This document shows, in pieces, positions 10,641 through 20,935 of a stretch of DNA of 64,000 nucleotides (positions are counted from its first letter, which is position 1; every line of letters begins with the position of its first letter). The notes under the pieces were generated by a model. The model searched no databases and had not been told where the DNA came from. It was given only the letters and a program-made list of their open reading frames with translations. The stretch comes from Chloroflexota bacterium (GTDB lineage Bacteria; Chloroflexota; Anaerolineae; Anaerolineales; Anaerolineaceae): contig JAEKNU010000015.1 in the NCBI GenBank assembly GCA_016838895.1, positions 1-64,000 of the forward strand, read 5' to 3'. A program made the position numbers and the translations under genes.

Positions 10641-11456
10641 ATGGCGACACCACTCTGGTTTATCAGTTTTATTAAATACCTCTTCCCTCAAAAAGCAAAT
10701 ATCGCTAAATTATCCCGCATCCCGGTCATTCGCGAATTGGTAGATTATATCCTGTTTCATAATGATGGCGTGGTCTACCTCACACGAGATGCCGTTATCC
10801 CAATTCGTGAGGAAATTAACTCGGTACAAAACACCGTCCTACCTTCACAAGTTGTTTCCCATTTTATTGAAAAAGCCAATCATCATTGGATTATGAATAA
10901 CTGCTTGTGCCGTGATGCAAGTCAATGTGATTCATACCCCCATGATCTCGGCTGTCTTTTCTTGGGTGAAACCGTTACAAAAATCAACCCGGAACTCGGC
11001 AGAATAGTAAGCAAAGCAGAAGCCCTGGCTCATGCAGAAAAATGCCGTGAAGCCGGATTGATTCACATGATTGGCCGAAACAAACTGGATTCAGTCTGGA
11101 TGGGTGTCGGTCCGGGTCACAAATTAATGACCATCTGCAACTGCTGCTCATGCTGCTGCCTGTATAGCGTGCTCCCCCAATTAGACGACTCCATTAGCAA
11201 AAAAATTACTCGTATGCCGGGGGTATATATTCAGGTAACTGAAGCCTGTGTGGGTTGCGGTACCTGCACAAAAAATGTCTGTTTCGTAGATGCAATCAAA
11301 CTTGTTGATGGAAAAGCGATCATCAGTGAAGACTGCCGCGGTTGCGGCAATTGTATTGAGATATGCCCGCATGGGGCAATCGAAATCACCATACATGAAG
11401 AAGCATATGTGGATAAAGTGATTGAAAAAATCTCTCCACTGGTCGATTTTTCCTGA
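10641..11456 (+). CDS. Cysteine-rich 4Fe-4S ferredoxin-type protein
   Basis: A 271-residue soluble iron-sulfur protein with no exact assigned role. The C-terminal third is a two-cluster ferredoxin domain: C203-x2-C206-x2-C209-x4-C214 (one residue longer than the classical spacing) and C232-x2-C235-x2-C238-x3-C242-P. Ahead of it are two further cysteine groups: C88, C90, C96 and C105 ([20 protein letters not shown]), and C166-C173, which reads CNCCSCCC, six cysteines in eight residues. The N-terminal 80 residues carry no cysteine. AGGAAG precedes the ATG. It stands just upstream of rex in the same orientation (103-base gap), which fits an electron-transfer protein under redox control, but that link is inference. 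Confidence 0.8.
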   Translation: MATPLWFISFIKYLFPQKANIAKLSRIPVIRELVDYILFHNDGVVYLTRDAVIPIREEINSVQNTVLPSQVVSHFIEKANHHWIMNNCLCRDASQCDSYPHDLGCLFLGETVTKINPELGRIVSKAEALAHAEKCREAGLIHMIGRNKLDSVWMGVGPGHKLMTICNCCSCCCLYSVLPQLDDSISKKITRMPGVYIQVTEACVGCGTCTKNVCFVDAIKLVDGKAIISEDCRGCGNCIEICPHGAIEITIHEEAYVDKVIEKISPLVDFS

Positions 11457-11559
11457 ATATCATGGGGTTGGATTATTCTGTTCACTTTATACATAAATTC
11501 CATTCGATAAACGTTTACACAGTATAATATGTATTAACTTTTACCAAGTGAGGTAAGGT

Positions 11560-12183
11560 ATGGCTGAAAAGAACATCCCATCAATTGTGATATCCCGCTT
11601 ACCTAAATATTTAATAACATTAGAACGTTTAAGCGCCATGGGAGTCGAGAATACTTCGTCTGGCGAACTAGGCGCATTATTAAACATCACTCCGGCTCAA
11701 ATTCGAAAGGATTTATCATTTTTTGGTGGTTTTGGCAAAAAAGGCAGTGGGTATGCCATCCCACATCTAATAAACTCAATCCGCTCCATCCTAAACCTGG
11801 ATTCAGTTTGGGATGTTGCCATTATTGGTGCAGGTAAAATTGGTCAGGCGTTGGCATTATATGAAGGTTTTCTTAATCGCGGATTTTCCAATAAGATACT
11901 ATTTGATGCTGATCCGCAAAAGATAGGGCAGAAAATTGGAAATTGCCAGGTCTTTGATATCAAAAATTTAAAAGAAAAACTACGGGAATATGATATCAAA
12001 GTCGCATTATTGGCAGTTCCTCAAGTACATGCTCAGGAAGTCGCCGATCAATTGGTACAGGCTGGAATTAAAGCCATCCTTAACTACACTCCCGTATATC
12101 TCACCTGCCCCAATGATGAGGTGTACGTGCAACAAATAGATCCCATCCTGCAATTACAACACATGACCTATTATCTAAAATAG
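11560..12183 (+). CDS. rex: Redox-sensing transcriptional repressor Rex
   Basis: Rex represses fermentative and respiratory genes when NADH is low and leaves DNA when NADH/NAD+ rises. The 207 residues fit the family (about 210). Residues about 1-80 form the winged helix (ITPAQIRKDLSFFGGFGKKGSGY, a strongly conserved Rex block); the Rossmann domain follows with GAGKIGQAL as the GxGxxG dinucleotide motif, and a C-terminal helix (QLQHMTYYL) that swaps between protomers. GAGGTAAGG precedes the ATG. A TATAAT at 11523-11528 may be its -10 box, but I see no good -35 and no clear Rex operator in the 100 bases upstream. Confidence 0.93.
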   Translation: MAEKNIPSIVISRLPKYLITLERLSAMGVENTSSGELGALLNITPAQIRKDLSFFGGFGKKGSGYAIPHLINSIRSILNLDSVWDVAIIGAGKIGQALALYEGFLNRGFSNKILFDADPQKIGQKIGNCQVFDIKNLKEKLREYDIKVALLAVPQVHAQEVADQLVQAGIKAILNYTPVYLTCPNDEVYVQQIDPILQLQHMTYYLK

Positions 12184-12190
12184 GTCATGT
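12161..12190 (+). terminator. Hairpin overlapping the rex stop codon
   Basis: A perfect 12-bp stem (ACATGACCTATT at 12161-12172, its complement at 12179-12190) with a 6-base loop contains the rex TAG. Only a weak T-rich stretch follows. It lies between convergent rex and the mreB-like gene and could serve both. Confidence 0.45.
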
Positions 12191-12223
12191 AATATATCCT
12201 TATTCTGTTTTATAAAACCAATA

Positions 12224-13231
12224 TCATGCTTTTACCAGGCTACGAGAAAGGGCTTGCTGCATCGTTAAAGCTTTGGCTGCTCCCTCTGCAGTACAGGTCA
12301 CCGGATTATCAACCAGGTAGGCAGGTAAACCCAATGCTTGAGTCAGGAATTTATCAATATCGCGCAATAAAGCCCCGCCACCGCATAATGCTACACCACG
12401 GTCAATAATATCGGAGATTAATTCCGGTGGCGTTTTTTCCAATACATGTTTTGCAGTCGTAACGATATCTTCGAGAGGTTCTTGCAACGCTTCTACGATA
12501 TCATCTGTGGTTAAGGATATCTGGCGCGGTAAACCGGAAACCTGATCCTGCGCCTGTACATCCATGGCATTATTCTCTGATTGCGGTAATGCAGCGCCAA
12601 TGCGCATTTTTAATTGTTCGGCTGTGGGTTGTCCAATAATTGCGCCATATTTTTTGCGCACAAAATAAATAATTGCTTCATCCATTTTGAGACCACCAGT
12701 CCGGGAGGTCTCAGCCGAAATAATACCATTCATGGCTAAGATGGCTGCCTGCACTGTTCCACCGCCCAAACAGATGATCATATTCCCGGATGGCGTAGAA
12801 ATAGGCAAATCAATGCCGATCGCTGCTGCTAACGGCTGGTGAATTAATAAAACTTCACGGGGTCCGGATCCCATGCCTGCTTCATGCACAGCCCGGCTTT
12901 CTACACTGGTTATTCCGTACGGAATTGTAAACATCGCACGAGGTTTAAAAAATAATGTCGCCCCACTGATCTTTCGAATCATGAAACTTAATAGTTTTTC
13001 AGTAATCTCATACTCAGCGATTACGCCATGTTGTAATGGTCGCACAATCTCAATAGAGTCAGGCACTCTACCATCCATATCTTTGGCAGCTCGCCCCCAT
13101 TCCACCATTTTTTGTTCTTCTACCAGAACAGCAACCATGGTAGGTTCTTGTAATAATACCTGGTTTCCTTCAACAACAGTTGTATGTATCGTACCAATGT
13201 CGATACCAAATTCACGAGTAAATAATGGCAT
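12224..13231 (-). CDS. mreB: MreB/actin-like protein with altered catalytic residues
   Basis: A 335-residue protein matching MreB in length and alignment: phosphate-1 loop GIDIGTIHTT (D11), VEWGRAAKDMDGR, RPLQHGVIAEYEITEKL, GGLKMDEAI, the SGLPRQISLT block and the adenine loop CGGGALLRDID. MreB organises cell-wall synthesis as a membrane-bound filament. Several positions normally required for ATP hydrolysis differ. The usual IEEP motif reads IHQP (H131, Q132), and the phosphate-2 motif DxGGGTTE reads CLGGGTVQ (C154, Q161). It may bind nucleotide without hydrolysing it, or be a divergent paralogue of a canonical MreB elsewhere. It starts only 30 bases after atpC, so it is probably the last gene of the atp transcript. 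AGAGGA lies nine bases before the ATG. Confidence 0.82.
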   Translation of the reverse strand: MPLFTREFGIDIGTIHTTVVEGNQVLLQEPTMVAVLVEEQKMVEWGRAAKDMDGRVPDSIEIVRPLQHGVIAEYEITEKLLSFMIRKISGATLFFKPRAMFTIPYGITSVESRAVHEAGMGSGPREVLLIHQPLAAAIGIDLPISTPSGNMIICLGGGTVQAAILAMNGIISAETSRTGGLKMDEAIIYFVRKKYGAIIGQPTAEQLKMRIGAALPQSENNAMDVQAQDQVSGLPRQISLTTDDIVEALQEPLEDIVTTAKHVLEKTPPELISDIIDRGVALCGGGALLRDIDKFLTQALGLPAYLVDNPVTCTAEGAAKALTMQQALSRSLVKA

Positions 13232-13261
13232 GCAAAAAAATCCTCTGGAGATAAAGTATTG

Positions 13262-13681
13262 CTAAGAAATTTTCTCGTTATAGCGTTTTGCCGCATTCAG
13301 CCGCAAATTTGAACGTTTCAATGCCGCCATGATCTTCAAATAACTATCTTGATCATCACCAAGCCCCTCTTCCAGCATTCTCTCCGCACGTTTACGAGCT
13401 TCTTCAGCGCGTTGAATATTGATTTCATTTACATTTTCGGCTGCATCTGCAAGGATGGTTGTAAAATCTGGTTGTACTTCTGCAAAGCCACCTGCTACTG
13501 TAAAATACTGTTCTCGCCCCTCACGAGTGATGGTAATAATTCCATATTTTAACACCATTAATAATGGTGTATGTTTGGGTAACACACCAGCCACACCATC
13601 AACACCAGGCAATGAGATTTTTTCTACATCTCCCTGGAATACGATGCGATCTTGTGAAATAATTTCACATTGCATTTGCAT
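13262..13681 (-). CDS. atpC: ATP synthase F1 epsilon subunit
   Basis: Part of the central stalk of F1Fo ATP synthase, regulating catalysis. The 139 residues have the N-terminal beta-sandwich (LPGVDGVAGVLPKHTPLL, GGFAEVQPDFTTILADAAE) and the C-terminal helical pair (RAEEARKRAERMLEEG to the end), the usual full-length form. It starts eight bases after the atpD stop. Confidence 0.95.
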   Translation of the reverse strand: MQMQCEIISQDRIVFQGDVEKISLPGVDGVAGVLPKHTPLLMVLKYGIITITREGREQYFTVAGGFAEVQPDFTTILADAAENVNEINIQRAEEARKRAERMLEEGLGDDQDSYLKIMAALKRSNLRLNAAKRYNEKIS

Positions 13682-13689
13682 GGTGATTA

Positions 13690-15114
<1,425 letters not shown>

Positions 15115-15124
15115 TCAATCCTGT

Positions 15125-16003
15125 TTATGATTGTTTAGCTAATCCTTCAACACCACCAACAATATCCAACATATCAGCAGTAATAATTTGTTGGCGGGCT
15201 TTATTGTAATCCAATTGCAATGATCGAATTAAATCATTGCCATTATCTGTTGCAGCACGCATGGCCATCATCCGAGCCGCATGCTCACTGGCATGCGATG
15301 ACAGAATAGCCTGATATACCTGTAATGCAGTAAAGCGCGGCACAATGCTTTCCAGAACGAGTGATTGATCCGGTTCATATGTAAAAACAGCTTTCGTTTT
15401 GGATTCCTTTGTCTCTTCGCTGGGCGGTAAAGTCAATGGCAACAATAATTCTATCGTTGGAATCTGCTTCATCATATTTACATATCGATTATAGACCAGG
15501 TACACTTGATCGCATTCCTCGTCCAGATAGTTTTCAACAATTAATTTTCCAATAGGTGCACAGTCAAGAAATGTTGGCGGTGACGGGATTTGCGGAAAAT
15601 CTGCCACAATTTTCATTTTGCGGCGATAAAGCATATCTCTCCCTTTTCGCCCTGCTGTTACATACGAAACCGGAATTTTGAATTGTCCAAAATAATTAAG
15701 TGCATACTTGACAATATTAAGATTGAAAGCACCAGCCAAACCACGATCACTGCTAACAAGCACAACCAGTGCATTTTTGATATTTGTTCGTTCAGCCAAT
15801 AAAGGATGCAAACTATTATGACCAGGCTGCCCGGCAAGATCATGCAAAATATCCAAGGCACTTTCGGCATAGGGTCGTGTTTGCTCAGTCGCAAGGGTTG
15901 TTTTCCGTACCTTACTGGCGCTGACCGTTTGTAAGGCTCTGGTCACTTGTGTAATATTTTTTACACTATTTATGCGTTGTCGCATCTCACGAATGGAACT
16001 CAT
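15125..16003 (-). CDS. atpG: ATP synthase F1 gamma subunit
   Basis: The rotating central shaft. 292 residues, the usual size. It shows the N-terminal helix (RQRINSVKNITQVTRALQTVSASKVRK), the SSDRGLAGAFNLNIVK block and the C-terminal coiled-coil helix ending in DNGNDLIRSLQLDYNKARQ with QQIITADMLDIVGG. It follows atpA by 31 bases. Confidence 0.96.
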   Translation of the reverse strand: MSSIREMRQRINSVKNITQVTRALQTVSASKVRKTTLATEQTRPYAESALDILHDLAGQPGHNSLHPLLAERTNIKNALVVLVSSDRGLAGAFNLNIVKYALNYFGQFKIPVSYVTAGRKGRDMLYRRKMKIVADFPQIPSPPTFLDCAPIGKLIVENYLDEECDQVYLVYNRYVNMMKQIPTIELLLPLTLPPSEETKESKTKAVFTYEPDQSLVLESIVPRFTALQVYQAILSSHASEHAARMMAMRAATDNGNDLIRSLQLDYNKARQQIITADMLDIVGGVEGLAKQS

Positions 16004-16034
16004 CTTCTCTCCATTATTTCCGTAGAAATATTAA

Positions 16035-17705
16035 TTACGATGCTTTCCAGGTATTTTGGAAGACAACCAAGGCTTTCTTCAATTTCTCTTCGTTTTCCTC
16101 GGTAATTCTTTTAGCTGTTGCGATACTCTCACCAATTTCAGGATGACTGGTGGACATATACTTCACCAATTCGGTTTCCCAATCAGATATCTTGGACACA
16201 GGGACTTTGTCAGCATAACCACGTGTTCCTGCATAGAGTGCCATTACCTGATTCTCTAAATCAACCGGTTCATATTGTGATTGCTTTAACAGTTCCTGCA
16301 ACGTCTGTCCTTTTTTCAATTGGGCTTGTGTGGCTTTATCCAGGTCAGAACCAAACTGAGCGAATGCGGCCAGATTTCTGTATGAGGCCATATCCAAACG
16401 CAAACTGGCTGCAACTTGCTTAATCGCCTTGGTTTGTGCAGAGCCACCTACCCTAGAAACAGAAATCCCAACATTGATGGCTGGCCGAATACCTGAGTTA
16501 AATAGATTCGATTCAAGGTAAATCTGGCCATCCGTAATCGAGATAACATTCGTAGGAATATAAGCTGAAACATCACCGAGTAATGTTTCAATAATGGGTA
16601 AGGCAGTTAGTGATCCGCCAGAATTTCTTGTCTTGATAATTCTGAAATTATCTTTATCTGTCATTTCAGATAAGGCATTTTCTGCTAATGTCCTCGCTAA
16701 TGTTCCGCGATAAACGATGCTATTTACAGCATCGTTATCTTCAGCTTCATTTGCAGAAAAATCAGATGGAACAATTACATAGTGAGCAGCCATACGGGCT
16801 GCACGTTCAAGTAAACGAGAATGCAGATAGAAAACATCACCTGGATAAGCTTCACGTCCAGGAGGACGTCTCATTAATAAGGAAACCTGTCGATATGCCC
16901 AGGCATGTTTGGATAAATCATCGTAAACAACCAAAGCATCCTGTCCATCTTCCATAAATTCTTCGCCAATGGCACACCCCACATAGGGCGCAATGTACTG
17001 CAATCCAGCCGGATCATCTGCAGAGGCGATGACCACAATGGTGTGTTCCATCGCACCAAAATCCTCTAATTGACCAACAAGCTTTGCAATCGCTGCTTTC
17101 TTTTGACCAATTGCGACATAGATACAAATCAGGTCTTTGCCTTTCTGGTTGATGATCGTATCCAGTGCAATTGCTGTTTTCCCCGTCTGGCGATCTCCAA
17201 TAATTAATTCACGCTGACCGCGACCAATGGGTACCATACCATCAATCGATTTAATACCGGTCTGAACAGGGGTATCGACATCCTGTCTGTCAATAACACC
17301 AGGTGCAATACGCTCAATTGGACGAAATTTGCTGTTTTCTAATGGCCCTTTACCGTCAATCGGCTCACCCAGCGCGTTCACCACGCGTCCGATCAATTCT
17401 TTGCCAACCGGTGTCGAAATTACGCTGCCTAAACCACGAACGGTCATACCTTCCGTAATCTCGGAATAATCACCCATAATCGTAATACCAACCCGGTGTT
17501 GTTCCAGATTGAATGCAATGCCCTTCACACCATTAGCGAACTCAACAAGTTCCTGAGATCGAATATTTGGTAATCCTGATACCTGGGCAATGCCATCACC
17601 AGATTCAAGTACTGTTCCAATTTCAGTAGCAGCTACTTTTTGTTGGAATCTATCAATCTTTTGTTTTATATCATCCGCTATTATATTAATAAACTGATCA
17701 GACAT
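16035..17705 (-). CDS. atpA: ATP synthase F1 alpha subunit
   Basis: The non-catalytic nucleotide-binding F1 subunit. Walker A is GDRQTGKTA, followed by the conserved [20 protein letters not shown] block and [14 protein letters not shown]. At 556 residues it is about 50 longer than the common 500-510; the extra length is a helical C-terminal tail (from about residue 505: [13 protein letters not shown] onward). GGAGG precedes the ATG. It is the first gene of the cluster: atpH, atpF, atpE and atpB are not upstream, where the methylmalonyl-CoA genes lie instead, so delta and Fo must be encoded elsewhere. Confidence 0.96.
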   Translation of the reverse strand: MSDQFINIIADDIKQKIDRFQQKVAATEIGTVLESGDGIAQVSGLPNIRSQELVEFANGVKGIAFNLEQHRVGITIMGDYSEITEGMTVRGLGSVISTPVGKELIGRVVNALGEPIDGKGPLENSKFRPIERIAPGVIDRQDVDTPVQTGIKSIDGMVPIGRGQRELIIGDRQTGKTAIALDTIINQKGKDLICIYVAIGQKKAAIAKLVGQLEDFGAMEHTIVVIASADDPAGLQYIAPYVGCAIGEEFMEDGQDALVVYDDLSKHAWAYRQVSLLMRRPPGREAYPGDVFYLHSRLLERAARMAAHYVIVPSDFSANEAEDNDAVNSIVYRGTLARTLAENALSEMTDKDNFRIIKTRNSGGSLTALPIIETLLGDVSAYIPTNVISITDGQIYLESNLFNSGIRPAINVGISVSRVGGSAQTKAIKQVAASLRLDMASYRNLAAFAQFGSDLDKATQAQLKKGQTLQELLKQSQYEPVDLENQVMALYAGTRGYADKVPVSKISDWETELVKYMSTSHPEIGESIATAKRITEENEEKLKKALVVFQNTWKAS

Positions 17706-17756
17706 TCAACCTCCAGCCTGGAAAGGAAAGCCACAATAATGCAAATCACTGCACAG

Positions 17757-17785
17757 TATATAGTTTAACACTTAAAACCTGACAA
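17757..17785 (-). promoter_or_regulatory. Promoter of the atpAGDC-mreB operon
   Basis: On the minus strand TTGTCA (17785-17780) and TATATA (17762-17757) are separated by exactly 17 bases, about 45 bases before the atpA ribosome site. Confidence 0.65.
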
Positions 17786-17934
17786 TAACATTAAATATTA
17801 ATATAAATTGTCTGACTATTGTTCTAAAATCAATCTTACCTGAAAGACAATTCATTGTCCAGTAAAACACCTTTTATTTAAATGAAATTTACACCCCCTA
17901 TATTCAGCGACATTACTGATTAATAAATATTAAT

Positions 17935-18339
17935 CTATATCAGTTGATACAGCTCTACCAATACACTGCCAGTTGATTTGGGATGGATAAACGCCATTTT
18001 TCTGCCTTCAAGCGTATTTGGCGTTTCATCAATCATGTGGATACCCTTTTCCAGCAATTGAGCGATCATTTCTTCAATATTATCAACTTCCAGGCAGATA
18101 TGATGCAATCCGGGTCCCCTTTTCTCGATATATTTCGCCAATCCGCTATCTGAAGTCGTTGGCTGAACAAGTTCAACTTCACTATCACTGATTGGTACAA
18201 AACCAACTTTAGATTTCTGACTTGGTACATCTTCGGTATGGCTTAATTTCAAACCCAGTGCATCCTGCCAAAACACTAATGCTTCATTGATCTCTGGTAC
18301 AGCAATCGCAATATGATTAATTTTCAATACTTTAGCCAT
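17935..18339 (-). CDS. mce: Methylmalonyl-CoA epimerase
   Basis: Interconverts (R)- and (S)-methylmalonyl-CoA, linking propionyl-CoA carboxylation or decarboxylation to the mutase. It is a small vicinal-oxygen-chelate (glyoxalase-fold) protein: KINHIAIAVPEINEA at the start supplies the first metal-binding His, GLHHICLEVDNIEE the second, and VLVELYQ the Glu. The start is set at the ATG at 18339 (134 residues), preceded by AGGGAG; the longer frame runs back into the mutase gene. Sixteen bases separate it from the mutase stop, so the two are co-transcribed. Confidence 0.93.
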   Translation of the reverse strand: MAKVLKINHIAIAVPEINEALVFWQDALGLKLSHTEDVPSQKSKVGFVPISDSEVELVQPTTSDSGLAKYIEKRGPGLHHICLEVDNIEEMIAQLLEKGIHMIDETPNTLEGRKMAFIHPKSTGSVLVELYQLI

Positions 18340-18355
18340 CAGTAACTCCCTGTGG

Positions 18356-20005
18356 TTATACCCATGCTGGCGAGCGATATTCACCCCATATTTCACGTAA
18401 AACGCCGCAGATCTCCCCTAATGTCATATCATTTTCGACACAAACAATCATAAGCGGCAGCAGGTTTTTATCGCTTTTCGCAGTTTCAGCTAATTGCATC
18501 TTTAATGCATTGATAGCTTCATTATCTCGATTAATCTTTAATAATTTCAATTGATCAACCTGGGATTTTTCAATCATCGGATCTACACTTATGGATTCAA
18601 GTTCGAGGGTTTCATCCACCGAAAATCGGTTTACACCCACAACAACCTGTTTACCCTGTTCAACTTCCTTTTGATAGGTATATGCCGCCGATTGGATTTC
18701 TTGCTGCATAAAACCTTGTTCAATGGCTGCTAATGCACCACCCAATGAATCGATTTTTTCTATATACGCCATCGCCTGCGCTTCAATCTCATCCGTTAAT
18801 TGTTCAATTAAATAAGAGCCTGCAAATGGATCAACAGTATCAGCCACCCCCGATTCAAATGCAATAATCTGTTGGGTACGTAATGCCACGCGGACAGATT
18901 TTTCTGTGGGCAGCCATAGCGCCTCATCCATGCTATTTGTATGCAAGGATTGTGTTCCCCCCATCACGGCAGATAAAGCCTGTAATGCGACCCTTATTGT
19001 ATTGTTCTCAGGTTGCTGGGCAGTTAATGACGAGCCTGCCGTTTGTGTGTGAAAACGCAACATCTGGGATTTACTTTTCTCACTATTGAAGCGTGTTTTC
19101 ATAATACGAGCCCACATTCGTCGTGCAGCCCGGAATTTTGCGATCTCTTCCAAAAAATTGTTATGCGCATTAAAGAAAAATGATAGTTGAGTAGCAAATT
19201 CATCAACTTGTAACCCTGCTGTAATGGCAGCTTCTACATATGCAATGGCATTGGCAAGTGTAAAGGCAATTTCCTGAACCGCTGTTGATCCGGCTTCTCG
19301 AATATGATATCCCGAAATACTGATTGTATTCCAATGGGGGATATAGCTGCGACAGTACTGAAAAACATCTGTTATTAATCGCATCGATGGTTTAGGTGGA
19401 AAAATGTAGGTGCCCCGGGCAATGTATTCCTTTAATATGTCATTTTGTATCGTACCGCGTAATTGTTTTGCCTCAACACCCTGCTTGCGAGCTACCCCAA
19501 TATACATCGCTAGAAGTACTGCTGCCGGCGCATTGATCGTCATACTGGTTGAGACTTTGTCCAATGGAATATCCCGAAACAAGGTCTCCATGGCTCGCAT
19601 GGATGAAATAGAAACGCCGACTTTGCCAACTTCACCCATTGCAATCGGATCATCTGCATCATACCCAATTTGTGTGGGCAAATCAAAAGCAACCGATAAT
19701 CCTGTTTGTCCTTGATCTAATAAGTAACGATACCGTTCATTGCTTTCTTCGGCAGTAGCATAGCCAGCATACTGACGCATTGTCCATAAGCGCCCCCGAT
19801 ACATTGTTGGTTGAATACCACGAGTAAATGGATATTCACCAGGAAACCCTAATTGTTCCTGATAATCAAAGTCAGAAGGTTTGGCAAAGCGTGGTAACGA
19901 AATTCCGGATGATGTTTTTGCATCTTCAACACGTTCCGGAAATCGATTAATTACAGGTTGAAGAACTTTCTTTTCCCATTTTTCATAATCTTCTTGGATT
20001 GTCAT
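18356..20005 (-). CDS. mcmA: Methylmalonyl-CoA mutase, catalytic (large) chain
   Basis: B12-dependent isomerase of succinyl-CoA and (R)-methylmalonyl-CoA. The 549 residues cover the CoA-binding TIM barrel: [68 protein letters not shown] and [20 protein letters not shown] are textbook family blocks. The C-terminal cobalamin-binding domain is absent, so a separate small B12 subunit must exist; it is not in this window. The start at 20005 is preceded by GAGG six bases upstream; the ATG four codons earlier overlaps that site. Confidence 0.95.
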   Translation of the reverse strand: MTIQEDYEKWEKKVLQPVINRFPERVEDAKTSSGISLPRFAKPSDFDYQEQLGFPGEYPFTRGIQPTMYRGRLWTMRQYAGYATAEESNERYRYLLDQGQTGLSVAFDLPTQIGYDADDPIAMGEVGKVGVSISSMRAMETLFRDIPLDKVSTSMTINAPAAVLLAMYIGVARKQGVEAKQLRGTIQNDILKEYIARGTYIFPPKPSMRLITDVFQYCRSYIPHWNTISISGYHIREAGSTAVQEIAFTLANAIAYVEAAITAGLQVDEFATQLSFFFNAHNNFLEEIAKFRAARRMWARIMKTRFNSEKSKSQMLRFHTQTAGSSLTAQQPENNTIRVALQALSAVMGGTQSLHTNSMDEALWLPTEKSVRVALRTQQIIAFESGVADTVDPFAGSYLIEQLTDEIEAQAMAYIEKIDSLGGALAAIEQGFMQQEIQSAAYTYQKEVEQGKQVVVGVNRFSVDETLELESISVDPMIEKSQVDQLKLLKINRDNEAINALKMQLAETAKSDKNLLPLMIVCVENDMTLGEICGVLREIWGEYRSPAWV

Positions 20006-20159
20006 ATGCAACCTCATTTAGTATGATATTTTTCAGTATACACAATGAACCGGATGGATGGAGTGAATAAACATCACATATTCATAGATTTTCTTCTTAA
20101 TAGAAAATCTTCAACCCTATATATGAAATGTATACACGATATGGAACATATCATTATTG

Positions 20160-20188
20160 TTGACGAGGAAACCTTCATTTGGTAGAAT
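20160..20188 (+). promoter_or_regulatory. Promoter of rplI
   Basis: TTGACG (20160-20165) and TAGAAT (20183-20188) with 17-base spacing. It predicts a transcript starting near 20195 and excludes the upstream TTG start of the longer frame at 20179. Confidence 0.7.
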
Positions 20189-20244
20189 TCATACCTACAG
20201 CGTTGTACCCTTCGCTGAAAATAAATTTTAAAAGGGCTTGTAAA

Positions 20245-20853
20245 ATGAAAGTGCTATTACTTAAAGATGTATACAAACTAGGACGTGCAGGTGATATCAA
20301 GAAAGTTGCCGATGGTTATGGACGCAATTATTTGATCCCTAACGGTATGGCGATGATCGCTACTCCTGGTGCCGTCAAACAGGCTGATCACATTCGCAAA
20401 TCTGCTGATCAACACAGAAGCTTATTGAATGCTGAAATGAGCGAAATCGCTGAACGTCTCAAGGACGTTACAATTGGTTTTGCACGTAAAGCCGGTGAAA
20501 CTGGCAAATTATATGGTTCAATTACGACACAAATGATTTGTGACGAATTGAAAGAAAAATTTGCTGTTGATATCGAAAAACATCAGATTGAAATCACCCC
20601 CATTCGCACATTGGGTGAACACACTTCTCGCGTTCGCTTGACCATTGACCTGATGCCTCAAATCACCATTCTGGTTTATCGCGAAGGCGAAAACCCTTTC
20701 ACTGCTGATGATTCAGCAAAAGTAGAAGCTGAACCAGTAGCTGAAGCACCCGTAGCCGAAACTCCCGTAGCCGAAGCTCCTGTTGCAGAAGCTCCTGTTG
20801 CTGAAGCTTCTGCAGTTGAAGAACCAGCAGCTGATGAAGAAGCCGCAGCATAA
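20245..20853 (+). CDS. rplI: Ribosomal protein bL9 with long Ala/Pro/Glu tail
   Basis: Large-subunit ribosomal protein L9. Residues 1-147 are ordinary bL9: MKVLLLKDVYKLGRAG, GYGRNYLIPNGMA (23S-binding N-domain), then the connecting helix and C-domain (GKLYGSITTQMI). Behind it is an unusual acidic tail of about 50 residues made of repeated PVAEA/PVAET units ending in DEEAAA. The start at 20245 fits the family exactly and has AAGGG upstream; the longer frame starts inside the promoter. It stands alone, without the rpsF-ssb-rpsR genes that often accompany it. Confidence 0.94.
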   Translation: MKVLLLKDVYKLGRAGDIKKVADGYGRNYLIPNGMAMIATPGAVKQADHIRKSADQHRSLLNAEMSEIAERLKDVTIGFARKAGETGKLYGSITTQMICDELKEKFAVDIEKHQIEITPIRTLGEHTSRVRLTIDLMPQITILVYREGENPFTADDSAKVEAEPVAEAPVAETPVAEAPVAEAPVAEASAVEEPAADEEAAA

Positions 20854-20879
20854 TTAACCAACTGCAAGCATTATATTTT

Positions 20880-20920
20880 ACCGGTCAAAAGGCAATAGCA
20901 GTTTGGCCGGTACCTTTTTT
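20880..20920 (+). terminator. Rho-independent terminator after rplI
   Basis: A 10-bp stem (ACCGGTCAAA with TTTGGCCGGT, one G-T pair) with a 12-base loop, followed by a T6 run ending at 20920. It lies just before the RodZ-like gene, so that gene probably has its own promoter or depends on read-through. Confidence 0.72.
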
Positions 20921-20935
20921 CACCCAAAATAATCC

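Noticed and set aside
11482-11540. Rex operator upstream of rex
   Set aside because: GTTTACAC...GTATTAAC is only a partial dyad and lacks the TTGTGA/TCACAA half-sites expected for Rex.
17846-17859. GACAAT-TC-ATTGTC dyad as terminator of the epimerase gene
   Set aside because: The stem is only 5-6 bp with almost no loop and no T run.
20179-20244. N-terminal extension of ribosomal protein L9
   Set aside because: The TTG start lies inside the -10 region of a good promoter and the family starts at MKVLLL (20245).
20676-20867. Leftward Ala/Thr/Gly/Ser-rich open frame
   Set aside because: Antisense of the repeated PVAEA tail of rplI.
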